64,000 nt of DNA from Fulvivirgaceae bacterium JP3-4 (GTDB lineage Bacteria; Bacteroidota; Bacteroidia; Cytophagales; Cyclobacteriaceae), in assembly GCA_029309925.1 (NCBI GenBank), contig JARKND010000005.1, forward strand, positions 372,001-436,000, read 5' to 3'. This document shows positions 52,884-62,171 of this stretch, piece after piece; within the stretch, counting starts at the first letter, position 1; each line of letters begins with the position of its first letter. The translations under genes and the position numbers were made by a program. Below the pieces are notes generated by a model. The model worked only from the letters and a program-made list of their open reading frames with translations. It was not told where the DNA came from and made no database searches.

Positions 52884-53633
52884 ATGCTAAGGAAAACATT
52901 CACCGTGTTGTTCCTGCTATGTATTTATGCTGCCTACGGGCAGAAGATAGCAGTGAAGAAAATTGAAATGGCCGGAGACAAAATCATTGTCCACTACGAC
53001 CTTGATGACGGCAACCCCAACAATGAATATCAAATCAGTCTTTACTCCTCGCGCAACGCATACAACGCACCGTTGGCGAAAGTGAGTGGCGATGTGGGGC
53101 CGGAAGTCAAACTCGGCCTTAACAAAAAAATTATCTGGAACGCGAAGGAGGAACTGGGCCCATTCAAGGGCAAGCTCGCGCTTGAAATACGCGGCAAGGT
53201 CTACGCGCCCGTAGCACGCCTCAACAACATCACAACGAAATCAAAATTCAAGAGAGGAAAGAGTCATTCACTCACCTGGCGCTCAGGAAACAGCAACGCC
53301 ATTCACATCGAACTTCTCAAGGGAGGGCAGCGTGTAGGTGGCGATCTCAATCAACCCAATAACGGAAGCTATTCTCTTTTTATTCCTCAGCATGCTGCGG
53401 TCGGTAAAGATTACACGATACGCATAACCGATTCGCGCAATCCTGAAGAGGTTGTGGTGTCGCAGCCTTTTTCGGTGACGCGAAAAGTACCGATGCTTTT
53501 GAAAGTGGTACCGGTGCTTGCTGTTGGTGCAGCGGTGGCGGTGCTGTCGGGTGGAAGCGGTTCAGGCGGTGGTGGAGGAGGCGGAAACGAAACAGGAAAT
53601 GAAATCGTTCTGCCAGGCTTCCCTGGAAATTAA
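52884..53633 (+). CDS. Secreted KRE9/KNH-like (Ser-Thr-rich anchored) domain protein with Gly tail
   Basis: 249 residues from the ATG at 52884, which gives the signal peptide MLRKTFTVLFLLCIYAAYGQ. The N-terminal part is a beta domain (KIAVKKIEMAGDKIIVHYDL). Residues about 115-200 resemble the Kre9/KNH family: SKFKRGKSHSLTWRSGNSN, IHIELLKGGQRVG, GSYSLFIPQHAAVGKDYTIRI. A membrane helix (LLKVVPVLAVGAAVAVLSGG) is followed by a poly-Gly tail and LPGFPGN. It is probably an inner- or outer-membrane-anchored accessory of the two proteins that follow: the next gene begins 23 bases downstream. The reading extends upstream to 52830 but without a signal peptide. Confidence 0.8.
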   Translation: MLRKTFTVLFLLCIYAAYGQKIAVKKIEMAGDKIIVHYDLDDGNPNNEYQISLYSSRNAYNAPLAKVSGDVGPEVKLGLNKKIIWNAKEELGPFKGKLALEIRGKVYAPVARLNNITTKSKFKRGKSHSLTWRSGNSNAIHIELLKGGQRVGGDLNQPNNGSYSLFIPQHAAVGKDYTIRITDSRNPEEVVVSQPFSVTRKVPMLLKVVPVLAVGAAVAVLSGGSGSGGGGGGGNETGNEIVLPGFPGN

Positions 53634-53656
53634 TCTTTCAAACTGACATTGATGCT

Positions 53657-56600
53657 ATGAAAAAGATATTGACAGCAATTCTCGTTTTTTCGTCTATGCT
53701 GGCGGGGGCGCAAACGACAAATTACACAGCGCTGAATGGGCCTTTCGGGGGAACAGTTTCCGACATAATTAAGCTGAATAGTGGTAATCTGCTCGCATCT
53801 GGCGCCAACACTCTTTACCAATCTACAGACGCAGGAGCAACGTGGACAAAGCTTGCAACGGCACCTAGTGATTATATCAATGACCTAGAATATGATGCGA
53901 CTAATAATAAAATATATGCGTTAACGGGGAATAGATTGTATTCATCTTCGGATAATGGCGCAACCTGGCTGACCCTCGCGACAAGCGCCTTTAGCTCCGC
54001 TCAGAAAATCCGAAGATCACCTACCGGAAATTTTTTGTACATCTATACGTACTCGATAGGTGGAAACTATAAGGTCTTCCGTTCCGCAGCCGGCACAGCA
54101 TGGGCAGAAGTTTTCTCAACCCCATCTTTCATTGAAGATCTTGATGTGAATGGAGGAGGAAGGGTTTTTGTTTCTACTTCCGGCAATGGTGTTTGGCGAT
54201 CAGATGGTAGCGGACTGAATTTTGCCCAACTTACAATTTCAGCAGGAGGAGTAACTGAAACTGTGTTCACCTCTTTCGCAGTTTCGAGCACCGGAGCGCT
54301 ATTTGCAATGGGGTCATCGATTGGACCTTGCCTATCAACAAACAATGGAGACACCTGGACAAGCTTAAAGGCGAACATAGTTCCAACACCAACCACTTTC
54401 GATGGACACCTGGAAGCGGATGCCAGTGGAAATATCTATTTGTTAAATAATTTTAATACGCAGAAGTTGTACAGCACTTCGAATAATGGTACAACCTGGA
54501 GTACGATTAACCTTCCGTCATTTCCGGCACCTAATTCCTATATCTACTCCGATTTCCTAACTGTGCTCAGCACATCAAGTTTTATAATCAATCTATCGAA
54601 TCTTGGTTTGTACAAAACAATTGACACCGGAACAAACTGGTTTCGCGCTTCGAACGGTATTACTGCGATGCAGCCTCGGAACATCACCATGGCTAACAAT
54701 GGGAATTTACTGTATGCTTATGGCTATCCTGCCGGATTCTTTCTTTCAATTGACGATGGGGCAACTTTTGATCATGTGATGTCTGCGAACACTTCGCGAC
54801 TAGTGAACGGTTTCTTCAAAGCTTCAAACGGTGACCTATACGGTTACGGAAATGGAGTCATCAGATCAACTGACAATGGACTAAATTGGTCAGTGAGAAA
54901 CAGCACTCAATTTCTTGACCAGGCCGTGTTTCAGGACGTCAATAACTTTTTCGGATATTCGTCAAACTATTTTGACGGCACTAATTGGCAATATGTTTTT
55001 TCACTTCTTAAGTCTACTGATCAGGGCGCTACTTGGACAAGGACAACAATCACAGGTATACCATCAAGCAATCAAGCCTATTTGCCGTTCTATGACAACA
55101 TGGCGATCGATGGCAGTGGAAATGGTTACCTCTATCTCTACAGCTACGCTTCTTCTAAGTATGAATTATATAAAATCAATCTGACGACAGCAGCGGCAAC
55201 TGCGATGAATTCGTCATTACCTGGCAACCCTACAATATACAGCTTTGCCGTTACCGGCAACACGATTTTTGTCTCGGGATATGATGGCGGAAATAAATTC
55301 TACACCTCTACCAACGGAGGATCTACATGGACGGTGCAGGCTGCTCCAACTGCAGCCAAACTGATTGCAATCAGCACTACTACAATTTATCTCTCCGCTT
55401 ACAACAACCTTTATATCTCCACTGATGCCGGGGCCAGCTGGGCTTCGACTGGAAATTTTGGAACAAACAATCAGGTGCAAGATGTCCTGATTTCACCAAC
55501 AAATTATTCCTATGTTGTTCCTAACAATTTTCCAGCTTATAAAAGCAATTCTCCGGTTATTCCTCCAGCAGCGCCAACAAGTCTCGTTGTCAAGGGATTC
55601 AGTGAAGACGATGTCTTGCTTGCATGGAATGACAATTCGAACAATGAAGATTATTTTATCATTGAGCGTTCCACAAACAATGGTGTTTCGTTTGATAGTC
55701 TTACGCGCGTGACACGACCAAATGGCTACGTACAGCTTTTCGCATATGCAGAACTAGGCAATATGGATGCAGGGGCAACATACAAGTTCAGGGTGCGCGC
55801 AAAGGGTGCGGGAGGAAAATCCGCATATACAAACGAGGTAACTGCTACCCTACTTGCTGACGGAAAAGCAACATCAAATATTCCGCTGAACCACAGCTGG
55901 ACCGCAACGACATCAAATGAAAGTGGCGTTGGTGTCAAGACGTATGGAGAGGTTTCTATCCAGCGTTACTTAAATACAGCTGGGTACTATGTTATCTCTA
56001 ACCTGAATGTCGGCTCTGCAACCCCAATACACTCCGATGCGGAGGTCTACATTGTAGAAAATGGCGGTAATGTTTTGATGTATGAAGGGGAAGACATACA
56101 ACGCGCGAATGGGACCTGGAACGCAACGACAAAAACGTTAACAATCCAATGGCAAACAAACAATTTTTACGCTGCAAGAAGTGAGACTACAACTTTTGTA
56201 ATGAACTCTGTTGATCCCCCTCCGGTAGCAGCATCGAATGTCGGAGCTTATATCAAAACATCGAGTGAAGTTGTTGTCACATGGACGGCTGGCAACTTTG
56301 CCCAAAGCTTCCAGGTACAGCGATCAACCACTCCGGGGACCGGCTTTGTCAACGTTGGATCTGTCGTTAATTATCCAACATCCCTTGCGATAGATAATGC
56401 TACGTTTGTTCCTGGCACGACATACTATTATCGGGTAGTTTCCACGGGCTCTGGTGGAAGTACCAATTCAGCAGAGTATTCATTCACCTATCAAACGCCA
56501 TTATTCGAAGCAAAGACACTTGTTGGTGCGGATGTCGGCACCCAGGGCGTTGCATGGACGGATTTTGACAATGATGGTGATGATGATCTTATTATGGCAC

Positions 56601-59600
56601 CACTTGCGACCGGGACCTCCATATTTACCTTTGAGAATCAAGGTAATGGTGAGCTTGCGCTTACTACACTTACAAACGTAGCGGGATTCACCGCGCAGGG
56701 CTTCCGCAACGTTGTGGCTGGTGACATCAACAACGATGACCGGACCGATTTCATTGTAAACGGAACAAGCCCTGATGGGATTTCTCCGGTAGGTGGCGAC
56801 CAGTTTATCAACAACGGTTCAAAGACCTTCACCCGGACCACAATACAGGCACCCAACACATCCGCATTCAATTGGTACGCGCAATTAGCCGATGTAAATA
56901 ATGACGGACGTTTAGACGAAGTATTCGAGGACAATCCAAACACAACCACCACCAAACACAACATTTATTTGCAGAATGGCGATGGGACCTTTGCATTATA
57001 TGAACTAGGCGAAATTGCGGCCGATGGCACCGTATCGCGCGGTGGCAGTTTTGCCGATTTTGATAATGATGGCGACCAGGATTATCTCCGAACTGCATAT
57101 GGAAATACAGCTCCTGACTTTGATCAACTTTATAAAAACAATGGCGATGGAACATTTTCTAAAGTCACCGGTACGGCTTTCGAGGCTGAGTACTTAATGC
57201 GGCCAAGAACAATTTCATGGGCAGACTTTGATAACGACCTTGATCTTGACGTTTTCATTGGCCACAACGCGGGAAGTGTTCATAACATGCTCTACCAGAA
57301 TAACGGGAATGGAACATTCACTGCATTAACCGCTGCGCTGCCTTCGGAAGCAAAAACGGCCGCGACAAACACCTTTGGCAGTGCGTGGGGAGACATCGAC
57401 AACGATGGTGATCAGGATCTAATTGTGGCAAACACAACTGCGGTGATTTATCTCAACAATGGGACGGGAGGTTTCACCAAGTATGTTGGCGCTGAATACA
57501 TTGTGGCGCCTGATGCTAACCGCACGAACATTGCGTTCGCATTCTCAGACTACGATAAAAATGGAACACTGGATTTTGCAACATCGAAGGGCCTAACAAC
57601 CGGTAACTTTCCAACGATCGTGCTGAAGAACACAATGACGGTTGGAACAAGCACGAAGTGGCTCGAGATAAAACTAAAAGGAACAGTTAGTAACCGCTCC
57701 GGGATTGGCGCTCGAATCGTAATCACAACGCCCGATACCAAAAAGCAAATGCGCGTGATCAGTTCGCTAACTGGCTACGCAGCATCGAGCAGTCTTGTAG
57801 CTCACTTTGGGTTGAAAGCTCAAACGTCAGCAAGCGTAACGGTTTACTGGCCGTCTGGCATTGTTCAAACGCTAACGAACGTCACAGCAAACCAGATGAT
57901 CACCATTACCGAAGATGCTGCAGGCCCGCAGATACTGTCGCGCACGCCCGATGTTTCTTCGACAAATATTGCAGCTAACACCACCGTGTCTTTTACCCTG
58001 AATGAGCCAAGCACACCGCAGGCCACCAAATACCTGTTATTGTACGCGGGCAGTGATTTGTCAACTCCGCTGACAGGTGTCGAGGTGACTGCGGCTGCAA
58101 AAAGCGGAGACACCTACACATTTACGCTCCCGCTCAAACTCGTAGCAAGCACCCAATACAACATATCTGTTGATGCGGGAGCATTCAAAGATGCCTATGG
58201 CAATCCGTCACTGGAATTTCCTACCGGTTTGTGGTCATTTACTGTTTCGCCAGCGCCAGCTGTCACAGCCCTTTCTCCAAACCATAATGCGACATCCGTT
58301 GCTGTTAATACACCGCTGCAGATCACGTTCGATAAAACAATTGCAGCTGTTGCCGGAAAAAGACTTAAAGTGCTGGATGGCGCAACAACACTCGTAGACA
58401 TCGATGTATCAACGAACGGAACAATCAACAATTCAAGCTACTCCTTTACACCAGCGAACCCTCTCCCGTACGAGCGGCTCCTGCGTGTAACCATTGATCC
58501 GGGAGCTTTCGTTGACGCAAATAAACAGACGGATATTGCAGGAATAACAAACGAATGGTCATTCACAACGGTGCTTCCTCCGGATACACAAAAACCGGTG
58601 ATCTCCTTTGATAATGCTCAGATCCCCGACCCGCTCGAAAAGAACTTTGCAACAATAGCTTTCGGCATCACCGTTACGGACAACCGTACCGTTGCAAGCG
58701 CAACGCTGAGACATCGAAAAACCGGTGAAAAGGATTTTGCTACAACAGCCCTGACCTTGAATAATGCAAATGGAAAGTGGGAAGGATCGATCCCAAATAG
58801 CTTTGTCAGCGATATGGGCTTTGAGTACTTCTTTGAGGCTGCAGATAACGCAACGCCTGCTGCTAACACAGCACGTTTGCCTTTAGATGCAACGACTTAT
58901 TTCAAGAGCAAAACTTCTTTCAAGAATAGTCCGCCTTCACTCACCCTTCCCAGCGCAGGAACGAAGAACTCGTGGAAAATCATTGCAGTCCCCTATGTGT
59001 TTGAAAATGGAAATAATAGTGCTGCAACACTATTCTCTTCGCTCGGTTCGCCCGACAAAACAAAATGGCGGTTGCTGATCTACCAGTCCAACCCTGATGC
59101 ATGGAATGAAAACATTGCTTCGATCGAACGCGGGAAAGGCTACTTCATCAATACAGCGATCTCTGGTGCTTCTGTTTCACTGGCAGGTGCAATCGCTCCG
59201 CCTGAGACAAGAGATAACCTGTTCACGATGAACCTGCAGGCAGGATGGAACCAGATTGGAAATCCATACACCGTGACCATCAGTCTCGCGGATGTGAAGA
59301 ACTACAATACCGGCCTTGCAAACGCGCAATTTGTAACATATGCAAACGGGTCATATAGCACAGTAACACAACTCGCTCCGTTTGAAGGCGGATTCGTTAA
59401 CGTTCCGGCCGCAACAACGATCAAAATTCCTTTCACCGGTCAGACGCTATCAGGCGGCCGCAGAGGTTCTGATGACCTGGGTGATGACATTGACAGTGAA
59501 GAGTGGCGCGTAAAAATTAATCTCTCACAGGGCGCATCAACTTTTGACCTTGGCTTCATTGGAATGGCGCTCGATGCTGATCCAAACCTTGATGCATATG

Positions 59601-60208
59601 ACATGGTGAAGCCGCCTCGCTTCTTCGACTTCATTGATATGAGCGTAGCGCATCCTGAACACGTCAGCAAGAAGTTCAGCGGTGATGTGGTGCCAACTGC
59701 GCCTGCTCACACCTGGGATTTCAACGTTGATTCAAATCTTGACGGAATGGCTGAGATGACCTGGGATCAGCAAAAACTTCAGGATGCCCGCAGAGAGCTC
59801 TTCCTTCTTGATGTTGCGCGACAGGTGCTGGTCGACATGAAAAAGGTTGGATCGTATGCGTTCAATCCGAAGGAATCGTCTTCGTTCAGATTGTATTTTG
59901 GAGAGGATCTTAAAATCGCCCCTGAAAGAATTTTGCTGGGCAAAGCCTTCCCTAACCCAACAGCAGGCGTAACAACGATCGGCTTCTCACTGCCGGAGAC
60001 GGGAGGCCGCGACCAGTCTGTCTCGCTCGATGTGATTGACCAGATGGGTCGAACGCTTGGAACGATCGTCCGTGGAAGGTTCAACCCCGGTTTCAATGAA
60101 GCAAGTTTTGAAGCAAACACATTGCCTAATGGCTTTTACACCTATCGCCTCACTGTGCAGAACAGTCAGGGCAGACAGGTTTTGGTGAACAAACTGATCA
60201 TTAAATAA
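53657..60208 (+). CDS. Giant T9SS-secreted protein: BNR, FN3, FG-GAP, ASPIC/UnbV and Big_5 domains
   Basis: 2183 residues. Signal peptide MKKILTAILVFSSMLAGAQ. Residues 20-630 are sortilin/BNR-type beta-propeller repeats marked by S[T/S][D/N][N/G]GxTW (for example STDAGATWTKL, STNGGSTWTV). Two fibronectin type III domains follow, near 635-735 and 860-945. Residues 955-1320 are FG-GAP/VCBS repeats with DxDNDGDxD calcium loops, then an ASPIC/UnbV domain (GIGARIVITTPDTKKQM, about 1345-1420), two Big_5 Ig units (about 1420-1640), more beta domains and a C-terminal T9SS type A sorting domain from about 2093 (GKAFPNPTAGVTTIGFSLPE ... GFYTYRL). It is flanked at 20-23 bases by genes on both sides, so one operon is likely. 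Confidence 0.93.
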   Translation: MKKILTAILVFSSMLAGAQTTNYTALNGPFGGTVSDIIKLNSGNLLASGANTLYQSTDAGATWTKLATAPSDYINDLEYDATNNKIYALTGNRLYSSSDNGATWLTLATSAFSSAQKIRRSPTGNFLYIYTYSIGGNYKVFRSAAGTAWAEVFSTPSFIEDLDVNGGGRVFVSTSGNGVWRSDGSGLNFAQLTISAGGVTETVFTSFAVSSTGALFAMGSSIGPCLSTNNGDTWTSLKANIVPTPTTFDGHLEADASGNIYLLNNFNTQKLYSTSNNGTTWSTINLPSFPAPNSYIYSDFLTVLSTSSFIINLSNLGLYKTIDTGTNWFRASNGITAMQPRNITMANNGNLLYAYGYPAGFFLSIDDGATFDHVMSANTSRLVNGFFKASNGDLYGYGNGVIRSTDNGLNWSVRNSTQFLDQAVFQDVNNFFGYSSNYFDGTNWQYVFSLLKSTDQGATWTRTTITGIPSSNQAYLPFYDNMAIDGSGNGYLYLYSYASSKYELYKINLTTAAATAMNSSLPGNPTIYSFAVTGNTIFVSGYDGGNKFYTSTNGGSTWTVQAAPTAAKLIAISTTTIYLSAYNNLYISTDAGASWASTGNFGTNNQVQDVLISPTNYSYVVPNNFPAYKSNSPVIPPAAPTSLVVKGFSEDDVLLAWNDNSNNEDYFIIERSTNNGVSFDSLTRVTRPNGYVQLFAYAELGNMDAGATYKFRVRAKGAGGKSAYTNEVTATLLADGKATSNIPLNHSWTATTSNESGVGVKTYGEVSIQRYLNTAGYYVISNLNVGSATPIHSDAEVYIVENGGNVLMYEGEDIQRANGTWNATTKTLTIQWQTNNFYAARSETTTFVMNSVDPPPVAASNVGAYIKTSSEVVVTWTAGNFAQSFQVQRSTTPGTGFVNVGSVVNYPTSLAIDNATFVPGTTYYYRVVSTGSGGSTNSAEYSFTYQTPLFEAKTLVGADVGTQGVAWTDFDNDGDDDLIMAPLATGTSIFTFENQGNGELALTTLTNVAGFTAQGFRNVVAGDINNDDRTDFIVNGTSPDGISPVGGDQFINNGSKTFTRTTIQAPNTSAFNWYAQLADVNNDGRLDEVFEDNPNTTTTKHNIYLQNGDGTFALYELGEIAADGTVSRGGSFADFDNDGDQDYLRTAYGNTAPDFDQLYKNNGDGTFSKVTGTAFEAEYLMRPRTISWADFDNDLDLDVFIGHNAGSVHNMLYQNNGNGTFTALTAALPSEAKTAATNTFGSAWGDIDNDGDQDLIVANTTAVIYLNNGTGGFTKYVGAEYIVAPDANRTNIAFAFSDYDKNGTLDFATSKGLTTGNFPTIVLKNTMTVGTSTKWLEIKLKGTVSNRSGIGARIVITTPDTKKQMRVISSLTGYAASSSLVAHFGLKAQTSASVTVYWPSGIVQTLTNVTANQMITITEDAAGPQILSRTPDVSSTNIAANTTVSFTLNEPSTPQATKYLLLYAGSDLSTPLTGVEVTAAAKSGDTYTFTLPLKLVASTQYNISVDAGAFKDAYGNPSLEFPTGLWSFTVSPAPAVTALSPNHNATSVAVNTPLQITFDKTIAAVAGKRLKVLDGATTLVDIDVSTNGTINNSSYSFTPANPLPYERLLRVTIDPGAFVDANKQTDIAGITNEWSFTTVLPPDTQKPVISFDNAQIPDPLEKNFATIAFGITVTDNRTVASATLRHRKTGEKDFATTALTLNNANGKWEGSIPNSFVSDMGFEYFFEAADNATPAANTARLPLDATTYFKSKTSFKNSPPSLTLPSAGTKNSWKIIAVPYVFENGNNSAATLFSSLGSPDKTKWRLLIYQSNPDAWNENIASIERGKGYFINTAISGASVSLAGAIAPPETRDNLFTMNLQAGWNQIGNPYTVTISLADVKNYNTGLANAQFVTYANGSYSTVTQLAPFEGGFVNVPAATTIKIPFTGQTLSGGRRGSDDLGDDIDSEEWRVKINLSQGASTFDLGFIGMALDADPNLDAYDMVKPPRFFDFIDMSVAHPEHVSKKFSGDVVPTAPAHTWDFNVDSNLDGMAEMTWDQQKLQDARRELFLLDVARQVLVDMKKVGSYAFNPKESSSFRLYFGEDLKIAPERILLGKAFPNPTAGVTTIGFSLPETGGRDQSVSLDVIDQMGRTLGTIVRGRFNPGFNEASFEANTLPNGFYTYRLTVQNSQGRQVLVNKLIIK

Positions 60209-60228
60209 GAAATTTTCAAAAAGCAATT

Positions 60229-61425
60229 ATGAAAAACACAACCCTGTTGTTCCTCGTGATGATGCTCTCGTCTGTGACGCAGGTCCTGGCGCAGAACGTC
60301 AGTGCTCGTACAAACGAATTCGAAGTAGATCTTTCCGACCCGAAGAAACAAATGTTCTCAACGGTGCCTTCGATTACCTGGATTCTTCCGATGCCCGAGA
60401 TGAATTACTCCCAGGAGACAAAGTTCAAGATCAAGCTCGATGTAGAATCAGATCGCCAGATCAAAGACGTGACCATCTATGTAAAGGAGACTGAAGCTAC
60501 AGCTTCACGTGGTCAGACCTCGGTTAAACCGCAGGCAGGTCAGGAACTTCGCCTGACGATCGAGAAAACGCTTACGCTGATGGATGGGGAAAACCTCATC
60601 GAAGTAGTTGCAGAAAACATCGATGGACAAAAAACGTATGCGACCCGAAAAATCCATGTGGGCAGCGTTGGTCTTGCAGATGCTTCAAAACTCGACCGCA
60701 CAGATTACGCGCTGATATTTGCCACCGATCAGTACGACAACTGGAGTGACCTCGTCAACCCGGTGTTCGACTCAAAGACAATTGCCGAAGAACTGAAAAA
60801 TACATACGGCTACAAGGTTGAAATGGTGGAAAACGCAACGCAGTCTGAAGTGCTCAAGAAGCTGCGCGACTATGCAGAAAAAAAATACAAGCCACTCGAT
60901 CAGCTCTTCATATTCTTCGCTGGCCACGGCACGTATGACCAGACGTTCGGTGAGGGCTTCGTGGTGACGCGTGAATCGCAGGTGAATGATGAAGCCAAGA
61001 CCACATACCTCTCGCATAACCGTCTGCGTTCGATCGTGAACAACGTGCCATGCGACCACATTTTCCTCGCCATGGACGTATGCTTCGGTGGAACATTTGA
61101 CGCAGCGCTGGCATCATCGCGCGGCCAGGATGAAGAAGTATACAAGGAACAAAACGTTGGCGAGTTCATTACGCGCAAGCTCACCTACAAGACAAGGCGA
61201 TTCCTCACCAGTGGAGGGAAGACGTACGTGTCTGATGGCATTCCGGGCAAACACTCCCCTTTCGCCAAGAACTTCATAGAGGCACTGCGCTCAAGGGGTG
61301 GCAAGGATGGCGTGCTAACGCTGCCTGAGCTGTACACCTACGTGGAACGCCTGAAGATTCAACCACGCTTCGGAGAATTTGGAGATAACGCGCCAGGTTC
61401 CGATTTTGTGTTCGTAATGAAGTAA
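60229..61425 (+). CDS. Secreted caspase-family (C14) peptidase
   Basis: 398 residues. Signal peptide MKNTTLLFLVMMLSSVTQVLA. Residues about 30-150 are a beta domain (WILPMPEMNY ... NLIEVVAENIDGQK). The caspase fold covers about 155-395: YALIFATDQYDNWSDL, DQLFIFFAGHGTYDQ with the catalytic histidine (His233), and HIFLAMDVCFGGTFD with the catalytic cysteine (Cys285). Bacterial orthocaspases cut after arginine or lysine; here an acidic S1 pocket can be expected but is not certain. There is no T9SS tail, so it is probably periplasmic or held in the membrane. It starts 20 bases after the giant T9SS protein. Confidence 0.93.
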   Translation: MKNTTLLFLVMMLSSVTQVLAQNVSARTNEFEVDLSDPKKQMFSTVPSITWILPMPEMNYSQETKFKIKLDVESDRQIKDVTIYVKETEATASRGQTSVKPQAGQELRLTIEKTLTLMDGENLIEVVAENIDGQKTYATRKIHVGSVGLADASKLDRTDYALIFATDQYDNWSDLVNPVFDSKTIAEELKNTYGYKVEMVENATQSEVLKKLRDYAEKKYKPLDQLFIFFAGHGTYDQTFGEGFVVTRESQVNDEAKTTYLSHNRLRSIVNNVPCDHIFLAMDVCFGGTFDAALASSRGQDEEVYKEQNVGEFITRKLTYKTRRFLTSGGKTYVSDGIPGKHSPFAKNFIEALRSRGGKDGVLTLPELYTYVERLKIQPRFGEFGDNAPGSDFVFVMK

Positions 61426-61449
61426 TTCTTCTTTATCTAAACCAAACCC

Positions 61450-61481
61450 AAAGGTGAATGCGAATAGTGTTCACCTTTTTT
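61450..61481 (+). terminator. Terminator of the caspase operon
   Basis: AAAGGTGAA pairs with TTCACCTTT over 11 bases and continues into TTTTTC. It is 25 bases after the caspase stop codon. Confidence 0.88.
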
Positions 61482-61485
61482 CATT

Positions 61486-61639
61486 TAGGCATTAGGCATT
61501 AGGAATTAGGAATTAGGCATTAGGAATTAGGAATTAGGAATTAGGAATTAGGAATTAGGAATTAGGAATTAGGAATTAGGAATTAGGAATTAGGAATTAG
61601 GAATTAGGAATTAGGAATTAGGAATTAGGAATTAGGAAT
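61486..61639. repeat. Array of 22 exact heptamers (TAGGCAT / TAGGAAT)
   Basis: The units are in perfect register over 154 bases. Units 1, 2 and 5 are TAGGCAT, the other 19 are TAGGAAT. The array starts 5 bases after the terminator stem. It is the main content of the 350-base gap 61426-61772. Confidence 0.97.
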
Positions 61640-61676
61640 TAATTTTTCTCAGGCCGGATGTAGCCGCTGTATTTTC

Positions 61677-61691
61677 TAATGCCTAATGCCT
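61677..61691. repeat. Inverted TAGGCAT heptamers facing the array
   Basis: TAATGCC occurs twice (61677-61690), the reverse complement of two GGCATTA units, 37 bases beyond the array. The array and these copies can form a hairpin. Confidence 0.75.
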
Positions 61692-61772
61692 GGTCCCTGA
61701 TTCCAATTGTCCTTGCAACGAAAAAATTTCTTAAACTTGCTCGAACTCAAAAAAACAAGTCCTATTAGACAA

Positions 61773-62096
61773 ATGCCCGAGTGGATAAAGATTTTTAACA
61801 GCGAGGAGGAAGCCCGTGCACGTATCCGTACCGATCACCCGCAGCTGCTCATTATCGGAGAAAAGCGGATTTGTCTTGTGCTGCACGATGGTGTTTTCTC
61901 GGCTGTACAGGACGCTTGCAGTCACAACGGGCAGTCACTGAGCAAGGGGAAAGTGAATTATCTTGGCGAGATTGTGTGCCCCTGGCATGGCTATCGGTTT
62001 GATCTGAAGAGCGGCAGGCCTTGTGATTCTTCAAGCCCGGATTTGGTTACCTATTCGATCAGGAGCGATAACAGCGGCTTTTTAATAGCGATATAA
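61773..62096 (+). CDS. Rieske 2Fe-2S domain protein
   Basis: 107 residues from the ATG at 61773; an in-frame TTG at 61707 is less likely. The Rieske cluster ligands are CSH in DACSHNGQSLSKG and CPWH in GEIVCPWHGYRFDLKSG. It is a small soluble ferredoxin of the NirD/biphenyl-ferredoxin type, an electron carrier to an unidentified oxygenase or reductase. No oxygenase gene is in the window. It precedes an unknown secreted protein by 75 bases. Confidence 0.93.
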   Translation: MPEWIKIFNSEEEARARIRTDHPQLLIIGEKRICLVLHDGVFSAVQDACSHNGQSLSKGKVNYLGEIVCPWHGYRFDLKSGRPCDSSSPDLVTYSIRSDNSGFLIAI

Positions 62097-62171
62097 AACA
62101 AACCGATTCGTTTATATTTGTGATTGTCTAAAATAGAACCAACGCCCAGTCGTTTGAAGAGAAATCCGATC

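Noticed and set aside
61486-61639. CRISPR or telomere-like array
   Set aside because: Units are 7 bases with no spacers; position in a normal circular-chromosome gene context makes telomere function unlikely.
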